7,700 nt of DNA from a bacterium (GTDB taxonomy: Bacteria; JAMCPX01): assembly GCA_021815065.1 (NCBI GenBank), contig JAKAHI010000056.1, forward strand, positions 1-7,700, read 5' to 3'. The position numbers and the translations under genes were made by a program. The notes under the pieces were generated by a model, which saw only the letters and a list, made by a program, of their open reading frames with translations, was not told where the DNA came from and ran no database searches. This document shows positions 1 to 6,290 of this stretch, piece after piece; the stretch's first letter is position 1; each line of letters starts with the position of its first letter.

Positions 1-89
1 GATACATTTTTGCAGGCGACAGCGGAACGGTCTTCGGCAATATCATCGGCAACTCCGAGGTATTTCTGAAGGCGAGCTATGTGTTCTGA
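1..89 (+). CDS. 3' end of an unidentified protein, possibly an outer-membrane beta-barrel
   Basis: The frame starting at base 3 is open from the window edge to a TGA at 87-89 and gives 28 residues ending in VFLKASYVF. Its codons prefer G or C at the third position, as in the well-supported genes nearby. The last residue is Phe, with Tyr at the third position from the end and Ala, Leu and Val at the fifth, seventh and ninth. That alternation is the known C-terminal signature of outer-membrane beta-barrel proteins recognised by BamA. With so little sequence, no family can be named and the barrel reading is inference. Another frame is also open across this stretch but runs on into the repeat element, so it is less likely to be coding. 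Confidence 0.45.
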   Translation, partial: YIFAGDSGTVFGNIIGNSEVFLKASYVF

Positions 90-131
90 TTCGGTTTAGT
101 TTTCAACAGCGTGTTAAAAATGCCCCTGCAT

Positions 132-176
132 GTCATTGCGAGGAGTACCGCCGGAGGTGGGACGACGAAGCAATCT
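132..176 (+). repeat. Short dispersed repeat, left copy
   Basis: This stretch begins GTCATTGCGAGGAG and ends GACGAAGCAATCT, with a variable middle. The conserved ends around a divergent core are typical of a repeat found scattered between genes in many deltaproteobacterial and related genomes. It forms the outer end of the left arm of the larger fold-back element. Confidence 0.55.
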
Positions 177-424
177 GTAACTTATTGGTTTACCCGAAAA
201 ATGCAATAGCGAAGTCTGTTTATTCGCTCAATCCCGCGATCCACCTGATATCTAAACGTTTCCATATAGAAACGAGTTTTCGGTCCTCTGTAAGTTTATA
301 TGCTATTACCGGGTATGATTTCCTCATCGGATTTTCGAAGAATGCTTTTATTTGACGCGGGCTTATCGCTCATTTCACAAACTTCGCTATTTTGCAAATG
401 CATTTTTTGGGTTTATAAAAACCG

Positions 425-469
425 AGATTGCTCGACCCAGCTTCGCTGTGTGCCCGCGTTCGCAATGAC
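425..469 (-). repeat. Short dispersed repeat, right copy, inverted
   Basis: Read on the minus strand, this runs from GTCATTGCGAACG to GAGCAATCT, the same ends as the copy at 132-176 and almost the same length. The middles differ, so only the ends are under constraint or recently shared. It closes the right arm of the fold-back element. Confidence 0.55.
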
Positions 470-577
470 GGTAATTCGAGTTTTTCTACAGCCTGTCAAA
501 GGCAAACCCTGTTGTTCTCTGCCTGGATCTTGACGGGAAGGGAATGCAAGGAGATTGCAGAAAAGAGCTTATTTAAG
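470..577. other. Spacer between the fold-back element and the dCMP deaminase gene; nothing recognised
   Basis: No ORF, convincing promoter or strong terminator is visible. A 4-bp hairpin, CTTA/TAAG, lies at 568-577 just after the deaminase stop, with TCTTTTC following on the minus strand. It is too weak to call a terminator. Confidence 0.5.
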
Positions 578-1093
578 TCAACGAATGGGAACAGGGTCTT
601 CCAGCGTGTTCATATTGCTTGTGTGTACGATCCTGCCGTCCTTTGACAGGAAGATGACCGTTTTAATCTGCGCGTTCCGGATCATGCGCCTGCACAGAAG
701 GCACGGCCTTCCATCGGCAAATCCGGGCTGTTCTACCTCGATCCCGGCAATATAGATCGTTGCGTCCTTCATCCTCTCGGGTGTGCCGTTTATGATCGCA
801 TTCTGCTCGGCGTGTACAGCCTCGCACAGTTCATAGCGTTCTCCGGAAGGGATATTGAGTTCCTTACGTTTACAGGTATTAATGTCGGAGCAGTTCGGCA
901 TGCCCCTGGGCGAGCCGTTATAACCCGTGCTTATGATCACGTTGTCCTTTACGATCACAGCGCCGTATTTCCGCCTCAGGCACGTCGAACGCGAGGAGAC
1001 GGCCTTCGCAATCTCTATAAAATAATCGTCCCATGGCGGCCTTTCAAAGGCCTTTTTATCTTTCTGTTCGTTCATTCTGAAATCACTTTCCAT
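578..1093 (-). CDS. comEB: dCMP deaminase (ComEB family)
   Basis: This is a cytosolic zinc enzyme that deaminates dCMP to dUMP, feeding thymidylate synthesis. The N-terminal block RPPWDDYFIEIA (residues 18-29) and STCLRRKYGAVIVKD are typical of the family. The catalytic motif HAEQNAI has zinc ligand His94 and proton-shuttling Glu96; PCLLC at 130-134 supplies Cys131 and Cys134. Further cysteines at 68, 74 and 90 match the extra Cys positions of dCMP deaminases, which separates it from plain cytidine deaminases. At 171 residues it has normal family length. The first ATG (1093) has no Shine-Dalgarno; the in-frame ATG at 1075 has GGAAAG about 10 bases upstream and may be the true start, giving 165 residues. 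It is the last gene of the minus-strand operon, 28 bases after proC. Confidence 0.92.
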   Translation of the reverse strand: MESDFRMNEQKDKKAFERPPWDDYFIEIAKAVSSRSTCLRRKYGAVIVKDNVIISTGYNGSPRGMPNCSDINTCKRKELNIPSGERYELCEAVHAEQNAIINGTPERMKDATIYIAGIEVEQPGFADGRPCLLCRRMIRNAQIKTVIFLSKDGRIVHTSNMNTLEDPVPIR

Positions 1094-1121
1094 TGCACGG
1101 TTCGTTATCTGTTCTGTAAAT

Positions 1122-1934
1122 TTACGATTTGGTGCTGATCTCTTTCGATCGCAGGGCCGCAGCTTTGACAGCTTCGATGATCGCGGATCGCACGCCTTTT
1201 GCTTCGAGTATTGCCAATGCCTCTGCAGTAGTCCCTGCTGGTGAGGTAACGGCCTCCCGCAATGTCGCGAATGAAAGCTCGGATTCTTTTGCCATCTTCC
1301 CTGCGCCGATGACCGTTTGCACTGCCAGCTTGTTGGACACGTCCCTGGACAGCCCCATTCTTACACCCGCATCGGAAAGCGCTTCGAGGAACGCAAATAC
1401 GTATGCAGGGCCGGACCCGCTCAATGCCGTTACGGCATGAAAGAGGCCTTCGTTCTTTATCTCAATCACATCGCCGGCGCCCATAAGCAGCTCTTTTACA
1501 AGATTGATGTCCGTTGCATCAGCCGCGTTATTTTTCATAATAACGCTCATGCCCTCACCTACGGTTGCCGCTATATTGGGCATCACCCGTATGATGCGCG
1601 TTTGCTTGCCGATATATCCTTCCAAAAAGGAGATCTCGATTCCTGCTGCAATCGATACGACCAGTTTTTGCGCCAGTGTCTCTTTGCATTGCTCGAGCAC
1701 ATCGGCCATGTCCTGCGGTTTCACTGCCAGAAAAGATATATCTCCTTCGGTCACGCACACGGTATTGGTTGTGACCGTTCTGACATTGTAGGTCTCCTCT
1801 ATCTCTATGCGCCTCTTATCGTATTTATCGCTGATGATGATCTGTTTGCCGGTGACCTTTTTAGAGGAGAGCAGGCCTGCTATGATGGCTTCAGCCATTT
1901 TTCCCGCACCGATAAAGCTTATTGTTTTATCCAT
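1122..1934 (-). CDS. proC: Pyrroline-5-carboxylate reductase
   Basis: It catalyses the last step of proline synthesis, NAD(P)H-dependent reduction of 1-pyrroline-5-carboxylate to L-proline, in the cytosol. The N-terminal Rossmann motif is FIGAGKMAEAI (residues 7-17). VKPQDM (71-76) and RVMPN (116-120) are conserved landmarks of the NAD(P)-binding domain. The C-terminal dimerisation and active-site domain carries the signature TALSGSGPAY (169-178) and TSPAGTT (230-236). Its 270 residues match the E. coli enzyme in length. The start is firm: AAGGGGG at 1946-1940 lies just upstream of the ATG, and this Shine-Dalgarno is inside the last codons of yggS. The yggS TAA is separated from the ATG by only two bases, so the two genes are probably translationally coupled. 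Confidence 0.96.
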   Translation of the reverse strand: MDKTISFIGAGKMAEAIIAGLLSSKKVTGKQIIISDKYDKRRIEIEETYNVRTVTTNTVCVTEGDISFLAVKPQDMADVLEQCKETLAQKLVVSIAAGIEISFLEGYIGKQTRIIRVMPNIAATVGEGMSVIMKNNAADATDINLVKELLMGAGDVIEIKNEGLFHAVTALSGSGPAYVFAFLEALSDAGVRMGLSRDVSNKLAVQTVIGAGKMAKESELSFATLREAVTSPAGTTAEALAILEAKGVRSAIIEAVKAAALRSKEISTKS

Positions 1935-1936
1935 AA

Positions 1937-2626
1937 TTACCCCCTTGGACCGAATACTGCTGTCCCGATTCTTATCATAGTCGCACCTTCTTTTATAGCA
2001 ATTTTAAAATCGGACGACATACCCATGGACAGTTCTTTGAACGATTGTCCGAACACCCCTTGTTTCAGGAGCTTGTCCCTGAGTTCCCGCAGTGTGGTAA
2101 AATAGTTTGACAGCTGTGCTTCGCTGTTACCGGGCGGGGGCATGGTCATGAGTCCGGACGGCCGCAGGTGCTTCAGTGTTTTCAGGAGCTGCAGTGCATT
2201 GAAAAACTGCTCCGGGCGGAAGCCGGATTTTGTTGCTTCACCCGCGACATTGATTTCGAACAGCACGGGCTGGACATGTCCCTTTTGCTCTGCCCGTTTG
2301 TCTATTTCCACGGCAATGTCGCTGCTGCCTACGGAATGGATAAGCTCGAACGATTGAACGATGTGCCGTACCTTGTTTTTCTGTATATTGCCGATGAAGT
2401 GCCAGTGGACAGAAGGAGGAAGCATGGTGATCTTTTCAAGCGCTTCCTGGACATAGTTCTCCCCGAATGTATCGAGTCCTGCATCAACGGCCTCTTTTAT
2501 ACTGTCTATCCCAACGGTCTTTGAAACAGCGATAAGCCTGACGTCATTTATGTCCCTGCCTGACTTGAGGCATGTGCCGGAGATATCTTCACGTAATCTT
2601 TTGATCCTGGTTATTATGGTTTCCAT
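1937..2626 (-). CDS. yggS: PLP homeostasis protein, YggS/PROSC family
   Basis: Members bind pyridoxal 5'-phosphate on a single-domain alanine-racemase-like TIM barrel, have no known enzyme activity, and buffer free PLP and amino-acid pools. Visible family motifs are LIAVSKT, with the PLP lysine, then FGENYVQEA, WHFIGNIQKNKV, IHSV, FEINVAGEATKSGF, GLMTM, LSMGMSSDF and the C-terminal GATMIRIGTAVFG. An in-frame ATG at 2641 would add five residues. I chose 2626 because it places the PLP lysine at residue 36, as in E. coli YggS, giving 229 residues. Neither start has a clear Shine-Dalgarno. A TATACT hexamer (minus strand, 2647-2642) could be a -10 box; initiation from it would fall inside the longer reading and again favour 2626. 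First gene of the yggS-proC-deaminase operon; yggS next to proC is a very common bacterial arrangement. Confidence 0.95.
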   Translation of the reverse strand: METIITRIKRLREDISGTCLKSGRDINDVRLIAVSKTVGIDSIKEAVDAGLDTFGENYVQEALEKITMLPPSVHWHFIGNIQKNKVRHIVQSFELIHSVGSSDIAVEIDKRAEQKGHVQPVLFEINVAGEATKSGFRPEQFFNALQLLKTLKHLRPSGLMTMPPPGNSEAQLSNYFTTLRELRDKLLKQGVFGQSFKELSMGMSSDFKIAIKEGATMIRIGTAVFGPRG

Positions 2627-2716
2627 ATTGGGATCATGCATAGTATAAGTAATGCTTTAATGCAATTATCGCCGGATATTTTTATGATGAAGCGCAGTTC
2701 CGCCTTTGAGGAAACC

Positions 2717-2770
2717 ATGATGTATGCTGGGTTGACAATTCCGGCACATTCATGCAATAAACTTCCATGA
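2717..2770 (+). CDS. Possible 17-codon leader ORF overlapping the acyltransferase start
   Basis: GAGGAAACC directly precedes ATG at 2717, the best Shine-Dalgarno in this gap. The ORF reads MMYAGLTIPAHSCNKLP and ends at TGA 2768-2770, overlapping the acyltransferase ATG at 2767 as ATGA. The acyltransferase has no Shine-Dalgarno of its own, so ribosomes ending here could reinitiate on it. The same frame is open upstream with weaker starts at 2636, 2660, 2684 and 2687. The peptide resembles no known family. Chance is a fair alternative for so short an ORF. Confidence 0.3.
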   Translation: MMYAGLTIPAHSCNKLP

Positions 2771-3348
2771 CGCAGGATTCTGAAAATAGCTCTTTGTTGG
2801 TGGCTGCAATCAAACAGGTTGGGTTTAAAGGCCTGTTCAAGTATGCCTTTTATTCTATTGCCGTCTTCTTTTTTAACTGGATACCCTTGCCCCAGTTGCG
2901 GGTCTATTATCTCAGAATGCTGGGAGCAAAAATCGGGAAAAACGTATTTATCGGAAAGGTCCAGTTTAAAAATTATCACAAAGCGTCCTTTCCGGGCCTG
3001 ACCATCGGGGATTGTACGTATATAAACGATGATGCCCTGATCGATCTGTACGACACCATGACCATAGGAAAGTATGTAACCATCGGCTTCAGAACTATGC
3101 TGTTCACGCATTTCAAAGGCAGCCATGTCGATCACCCGCTCAAAAAATTCTTACCCGACCGGCATATGCCGATGATCGTAGGTGACTACAGCTTTGTTTT
3201 AAGCGGCTGCATGGTAATCCCAGGGGTAAAGATCGGCAGGTATGCAGTGGTACACAGCGGGACGGTCGTTGTGAAAGACGTACCGGATAAATCCGTGCTG
3301 GCAAGCAGTCAGGCGAAAATCATTTATACCCTGGATATCCAGGAATAA
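2767..3348 (+). CDS. Left-handed beta-helix (hexapeptide) acyltransferase, WbbJ/maltose-acetyltransferase-like
   Basis: It probably transfers an acetyl or other acyl group from a CoA donor to a sugar hydroxyl or amine during surface polysaccharide or glycoconjugate synthesis. The N-terminal 50 residues include a hydrophobic patch (about 27-41, YSIAVFFFNWIP) that may sit on the membrane. From residue 51 (MLGAKIGKNVFIG) come imperfect hexapeptide turns such as LTIGDC, MTIGKYVTIG and VKIGRYAVVHSGTVV. His115, in LFTHF, is placed like the catalytic histidine of the family. Oddly, the usual GNPAK-like C-terminal motif after KDVPDKSVLA is replaced by SSQAKII, so the acyl-CoA site may differ. Its 193 residues are normal for the family. 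It lies upstream of a glycosylation operon in the same direction but is separated by a hairpin. Substrate unknown. Confidence 0.88.
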   Translation: MTQDSENSSLLVAAIKQVGFKGLFKYAFYSIAVFFFNWIPLPQLRVYYLRMLGAKIGKNVFIGKVQFKNYHKASFPGLTIGDCTYINDDALIDLYDTMTIGKYVTIGFRTMLFTHFKGSHVDHPLKKFLPDRHMPMIVGDYSFVLSGCMVIPGVKIGRYAVVHSGTVVVKDVPDKSVLASSQAKIIYTLDIQE

Positions 3349-3354
3349 TACTAT

Positions 3355-3380
3355 CCGGGAATTTTCCCGGTATTTTCCTT
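3355..3380 (+). terminator. Weak rho-independent terminator candidate after the acyltransferase
   Basis: Six bases after the acyltransferase stop, CCGGGA (3355-3360) and TCCCGG (3365-3370) form a perfect 6-bp GC-rich stem around a 4-base loop. TATTTTCCTT follows. The T tract is interrupted, so termination may be partial and some read-through into the next operon is possible. Confidence 0.5.
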
Positions 3381-3469
3381 CGCATCGTCTCAAACTCTTT
3401 TTCCTGAGGAATGAACAGACTTCCTTATTGCATTTTCCGGGTCAAGCAGGATATAGTAGGGAACATCTT

Positions 3470-5155
3470 ATGCACAATAACGCTGACAAAAAACAGATAT
3501 GGTTTATTGTCCTGCTTGTTCTGACCGTTGTTGCGGTACACGGTATTTCCCTGCGTGACGGTTTTGTCAACTGGGACGATGAAATGATGATCGCCAACAA
3601 CCCGAGGATCATGCATCTTTCTGTCAGAAGCATTATGCATATATTCGATCCGCATAGTGTTTATACCGATAAGTTTACCGAGTATTATCCGGTGCGCGAT
3701 CTGAGTTACATGATTGATTATGCCCTCGGAGGGTTACATCCGTTCGTCTATCATCTGAGCAATCTCTTATACGAATTAGCGAATGCCATCCTCGTCTTCG
3801 TGCTCTTCCTGAAACTTTTTGATGATGCCCCTCTTGCCTTTTTGTCTGCGCTGATCTTTGCCCTCCATCCGTTAACCGCAGGTGTCGTGTCGTGGGTGTC
3901 GAGCAGGAAGGACCTTATGGCAATGACCTTTTACCTGCTTGCTTTTATCTATTTTGTTGACTTCTACAGGCATAGTACGGGCAGGACACGGGGCATGCAG
4001 GCCGCGGGCGAGGGGCAGCCGGGGACGTCTCCGGGGAAATATCTTGTTCTGTCATCCGTTCTTTTTCTTGCAGCCCTGCTGTCAAAGGCGTCGGCCCTGC
4101 CATTCCCGGGTATACTTGCGTCATACATGTTTATCATCGAGGACGAGAGACGTTTTAAGAAATACGCGGTATATCTTATCGTTCCCGTTGTCATTATGGC
4201 CCTGTATACTATCAACCTCTATAGCTATTCGACGAGTTACTTCGGTACCAGTACGCTCCAAACGATCTATAGCAGGGATTGGCTGCTGATGTTTATGCCG
4301 GAGCTGTTTGTCATATATGCGGTCCACTTTTTATTTCCGTTCAACAATGCAGCACTGTACATAGAGCCCGCAAACCGGAGTATGCTCGAACCCCTGTTTG
4401 TCCTTTCCGTTCCGTTTATCATCCTGCTGCTGTACGTATGCATAAAACACATAAGGAAAGACAAGACATTGTTTTTCGGATTTGCGTGGGTCCTGTTGAA
4501 TATGGTGCCTGCATCCAATGTCGTAGGTTTGCAGATCAAGATCGCCGACCGGTTTGCCTACATATCCCTTGCAGGGTTCGGATTGATGTTTGCGCGGATA
4601 ATCATCACGGCAACACGGGATACAGCCGCGTTCAAAAAATTCTTTATACCGGTCGCGTTCCTTGTTATACTCTCATACGGTGCCATGAGTTTTATGCTGG
4701 ATCTGACCTGGCAGAACGGTGTTACCCTGTGGACGCGGCAGATCCAGACAAGGCCTTACATGCCGGGTGTTGATAAATCATTGTGGGGGTATGCCATGCT
4801 GGGCAATGCATACGGTGAAGAGGGGAATTATGCAAAGGACAAGGAGTACACCACGTACGTGCTGGAGAGAGCGCCGGATTATACGCCTGCACTCAAGGAA
4901 CTCGGCAATGTGTACGCCAATGAGGGTGAATATGAAAAGGCCATAGCGCTTTATCAAAAGGCCTTGAAAGTTGATCTGAGTTCTTTCAGATCGTCGGATT
5001 ACATCATTATTGCCGGATTGTACGAAAAGATGCATGATTACAAACGTGCAGCAGAGGCTTATGCCATGGCTCTGAAAGAGCCGCACCCGGCGTATAATGA
5101 CAGGGGATTGAATTTTAAAATACGGGAACTGACGGAAAAAATACATGGGGAATAG
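3470..5155 (+). CDS. GT-C membrane glycosyltransferase with C-terminal TPRs (TMTC-like)
   Basis: This is a polytopic membrane protein likely to transfer a sugar from a polyprenyl-phosphate donor to an acceptor outside the cytoplasm. The first membrane segment (about 9-28) is followed by FVNWDD (32-37), the acidic pair of the first external loop expected in GT-C enzymes. Other TMTC-like landmarks are HPLTAGVVSWVSSRKDL (133-149), LLSKASALPFP (203-213) and ADRFAYISLAGFG (359-371). Hydrophobic segments continue to about 410. Three TPRs follow at about 437-470, 471-504 and 508-541; the middle one (LGNVYANEGEYEKAIALYQKAL) is canonical. A Gly-rich linker at about 168-190 is an insertion with locally high GC. 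An in-frame TTG at 3428 would extend it, but ATG 3470 has AGGGA at a good distance, giving 561 residues. Its end overlaps the aminotransferase gene by 11 bases. Acceptor and sugar are unknown. Confidence 0.85.
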   Translation: MHNNADKKQIWFIVLLVLTVVAVHGISLRDGFVNWDDEMMIANNPRIMHLSVRSIMHIFDPHSVYTDKFTEYYPVRDLSYMIDYALGGLHPFVYHLSNLLYELANAILVFVLFLKLFDDAPLAFLSALIFALHPLTAGVVSWVSSRKDLMAMTFYLLAFIYFVDFYRHSTGRTRGMQAAGEGQPGTSPGKYLVLSSVLFLAALLSKASALPFPGILASYMFIIEDERRFKKYAVYLIVPVVIMALYTINLYSYSTSYFGTSTLQTIYSRDWLLMFMPELFVIYAVHFLFPFNNAALYIEPANRSMLEPLFVLSVPFIILLLYVCIKHIRKDKTLFFGFAWVLLNMVPASNVVGLQIKIADRFAYISLAGFGLMFARIIITATRDTAAFKKFFIPVAFLVILSYGAMSFMLDLTWQNGVTLWTRQIQTRPYMPGVDKSLWGYAMLGNAYGEEGNYAKDKEYTTYVLERAPDYTPALKELGNVYANEGEYEKAIALYQKALKVDLSSFRSSDYIIIAGLYEKMHDYKRAAEAYAMALKEPHPAYNDRGLNFKIRELTEKIHGE

Positions 5156-6290
5156 AATCATTTTTGGAAAGCCTGACATAAAGAAAGAGGACATTCAATC
5201 CGCGGTCGATGTACTCAGGAGCGGATGGATAGGTATGGGGGCGGTGACGGAAGCGCTGGAGCGCGCCTTTGTAAAGTTTACCGGAGCGCGGTATGCGGCG
5301 GCAGTAACAAGCGGATCCAGCGGTCTGTTCTTATCCATGCTTGCATCCGGCATCGGGAAGGGCGATGAAGTCATTACATCTCCGATGACGTTCCCGGCCA
5401 CGGCGAGCGAGGTTATCCATACGGGTGCACGGGTGAGGTTTGTGGACGTTGACAGTACCGGCAATATCGATGCTGCAAAAATAGAAAGGGCTGTAACGCG
5501 AAAGACAAAAGCCATACTACCCATCCATTTGCATGGAAGGCCGTGCGATATGAGCGCTGTCATGAGCCTGGCACGCAAGCATGGTCTGATGGTCATTGAG
5601 GATGCAGCCCATGCGTTTGGTGCAACCTACCGGGGCAAAAGCATCGGGAATATCGGTGACGCGACCGTATTCAGCTTGTATGCTACAAAAAATATTACGG
5701 CTGCGGAAGGTGGAGTTGTGACGACGAGCAATAAAAAGATTGCCGATAGGATCAGGCTTCTGAGGTCGTACGGTATAACAAAGACGGCATGGTCGAGGTT
5801 CGGAAAGAAGAACAATAAAATGCCGTATGATACGCTGATACCCGGTTATAATTTTGAAATCCCGGACCTGCTTTCGGCTATCGCGCTCTCACAAATGAAG
5901 GGATATGCCCGGAAGAGTGCGCGAAGAAAATTGATATGGGACCGGTACAACAGACACTTTCAGCAGCTCCCGATCGGATTGCCGCCGCTGTATAGCGAGG
6001 GTAACCACGGCATGCACCTGTACGCAATTTCCGTGGACCGGGAAAAGACCGGCATGGACAGGGAAACGGTCAGGAGGCGGCTGAATGCCATGGGTATCGG
6101 CACAGGGATTCATTTCGTATCGTTGCATCTCCATTCCTATTTCAGGGATACCTATGGTCTGAAGCCCGGTGATTTCCCGAACGCCCTGAGGATTTCACGT
6201 CAGACGCTTTCGCTCCCGCTCGCGTCGGGTATGACGGAGCACGAGGTAAACAGGGTGATACAATCGGTAAAGCGGATCTTCAATGGATAA
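5145..6290 (+). CDS. DegT/DnrJ/EryC1/StrS-family sugar aminotransferase (ArnB/PseC/WecE-like)
   Basis: This PLP-dependent enzyme probably converts a nucleotide-linked keto sugar to the amino sugar, using glutamate as amino donor. It is a fold-type I aminotransferase. TSGSSGL (55-61) contacts the PLP phosphate; EDAAHAFGA (152-160) supplies Asp153 for the pyridine nitrogen; the PLP lysine is Lys182 in SLYATKNITAAEGG. TFPATASEV and PIHLHGRPCDM are further family landmarks, and the C-terminal GTGIHFVSLHLHSYF is the usual substrate-side block. The length of 381 residues is typical. It starts within the last codons of the GT-C gene, so the two are co-transcribed. The family includes 4-amino and 3-amino sugar enzymes, and sequence motifs alone do not settle which one this is. 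No sugar dehydratase or decarboxylase is visible in the window. Confidence 0.93.
   Translation: MGNRIIFGKPDIKKEDIQSAVDVLRSGWIGMGAVTEALERAFVKFTGARYAAAVTSGSSGLFLSMLASGIGKGDEVITSPMTFPATASEVIHTGARVRFVDVDSTGNIDAAKIERAVTRKTKAILPIHLHGRPCDMSAVMSLARKHGLMVIEDAAHAFGATYRGKSIGNIGDATVFSLYATKNITAAEGGVVTTSNKKIADRIRLLRSYGITKTAWSRFGKKNNKMPYDTLIPGYNFEIPDLLSAIALSQMKGYARKSARRKLIWDRYNRHFQQLPIGLPPLYSEGNHGMHLYAISVDREKTGMDRETVRRRLNAMGIGTGIHFVSLHLHSYFRDTYGLKPGDFPNALRISRQTLSLPLASGMTEHEVNRVIQSVKRIFNG

Larger units (their letters stand above)
132..469. repeat. Imperfect fold-back (MITE-like) element of about 340 bp
   Basis: The arms at about 132-238 and 356-469 are imperfect reverse complements. Paired blocks, from outside in, are GTCATTGCGA (132-141) with TCGCAATGAC (460-469); AGCAATCT (169-176) with AGATTGCT (425-432); AAAAATGCA (197-205) with TGCATTTTT (399-407); AATAGCGAAGT (205-215) with ACTTCGCTATT (381-391); and CCCGCG (233-238) with CGCGGG (356-361). 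Small indels separate the blocks. The centre (239-355) holds a small perfect hairpin, CGTTTC/GAAACG, at 257-274. No ORF in it looks like a protein. The end sequence belongs to a short repeat widely dispersed in environmental bacterial genomes. A non-autonomous mobile element or two inverted repeat copies with a related spacer are both possible; no flanking target duplication was established. Confidence 0.6.

Noticed and set aside
132..469. CRISPR array
   Set aside because: There are only two repeat copies, in opposite orientation, without regular spacers.
300..755. Overlapping plus-strand ORFs between the fold-back element and the deaminase gene
   Set aside because: They lie in repeat sequence or antisense to the deaminase, have no domains and no convincing ribosome-binding sites.
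1317..2105. Plus-strand open frame of 262 codons opposite proC and yggS
   Set aside because: Both minus-strand genes have complete family motifs and a firm Shine-Dalgarno; this frame is a complement shadow.
2732..2761. Promoter with perfect TTGACA (2732-2737) and TG-extended AATAAA -10
   Set aside because: The -10 matches only four of six and the start point would fall at the acyltransferase ATG, leaving no leader; it also sits inside the candidate leader ORF.
2614..3135. Minus-strand open frame of 173 codons covering the acyltransferase 5' half
   Set aside because: The plus strand carries clear hexapeptide repeats and family motifs; the minus reading resembles nothing and runs into the yggS start.
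3428..3457. TTGCAT and TATAGT with an 18-base gap as promoter for the glycosylation operon
   Set aside because: Transcription would start after the AGGGA ribosome-binding site at 3458-3462, which would then not be in the mRNA, and the -35 match is poor.
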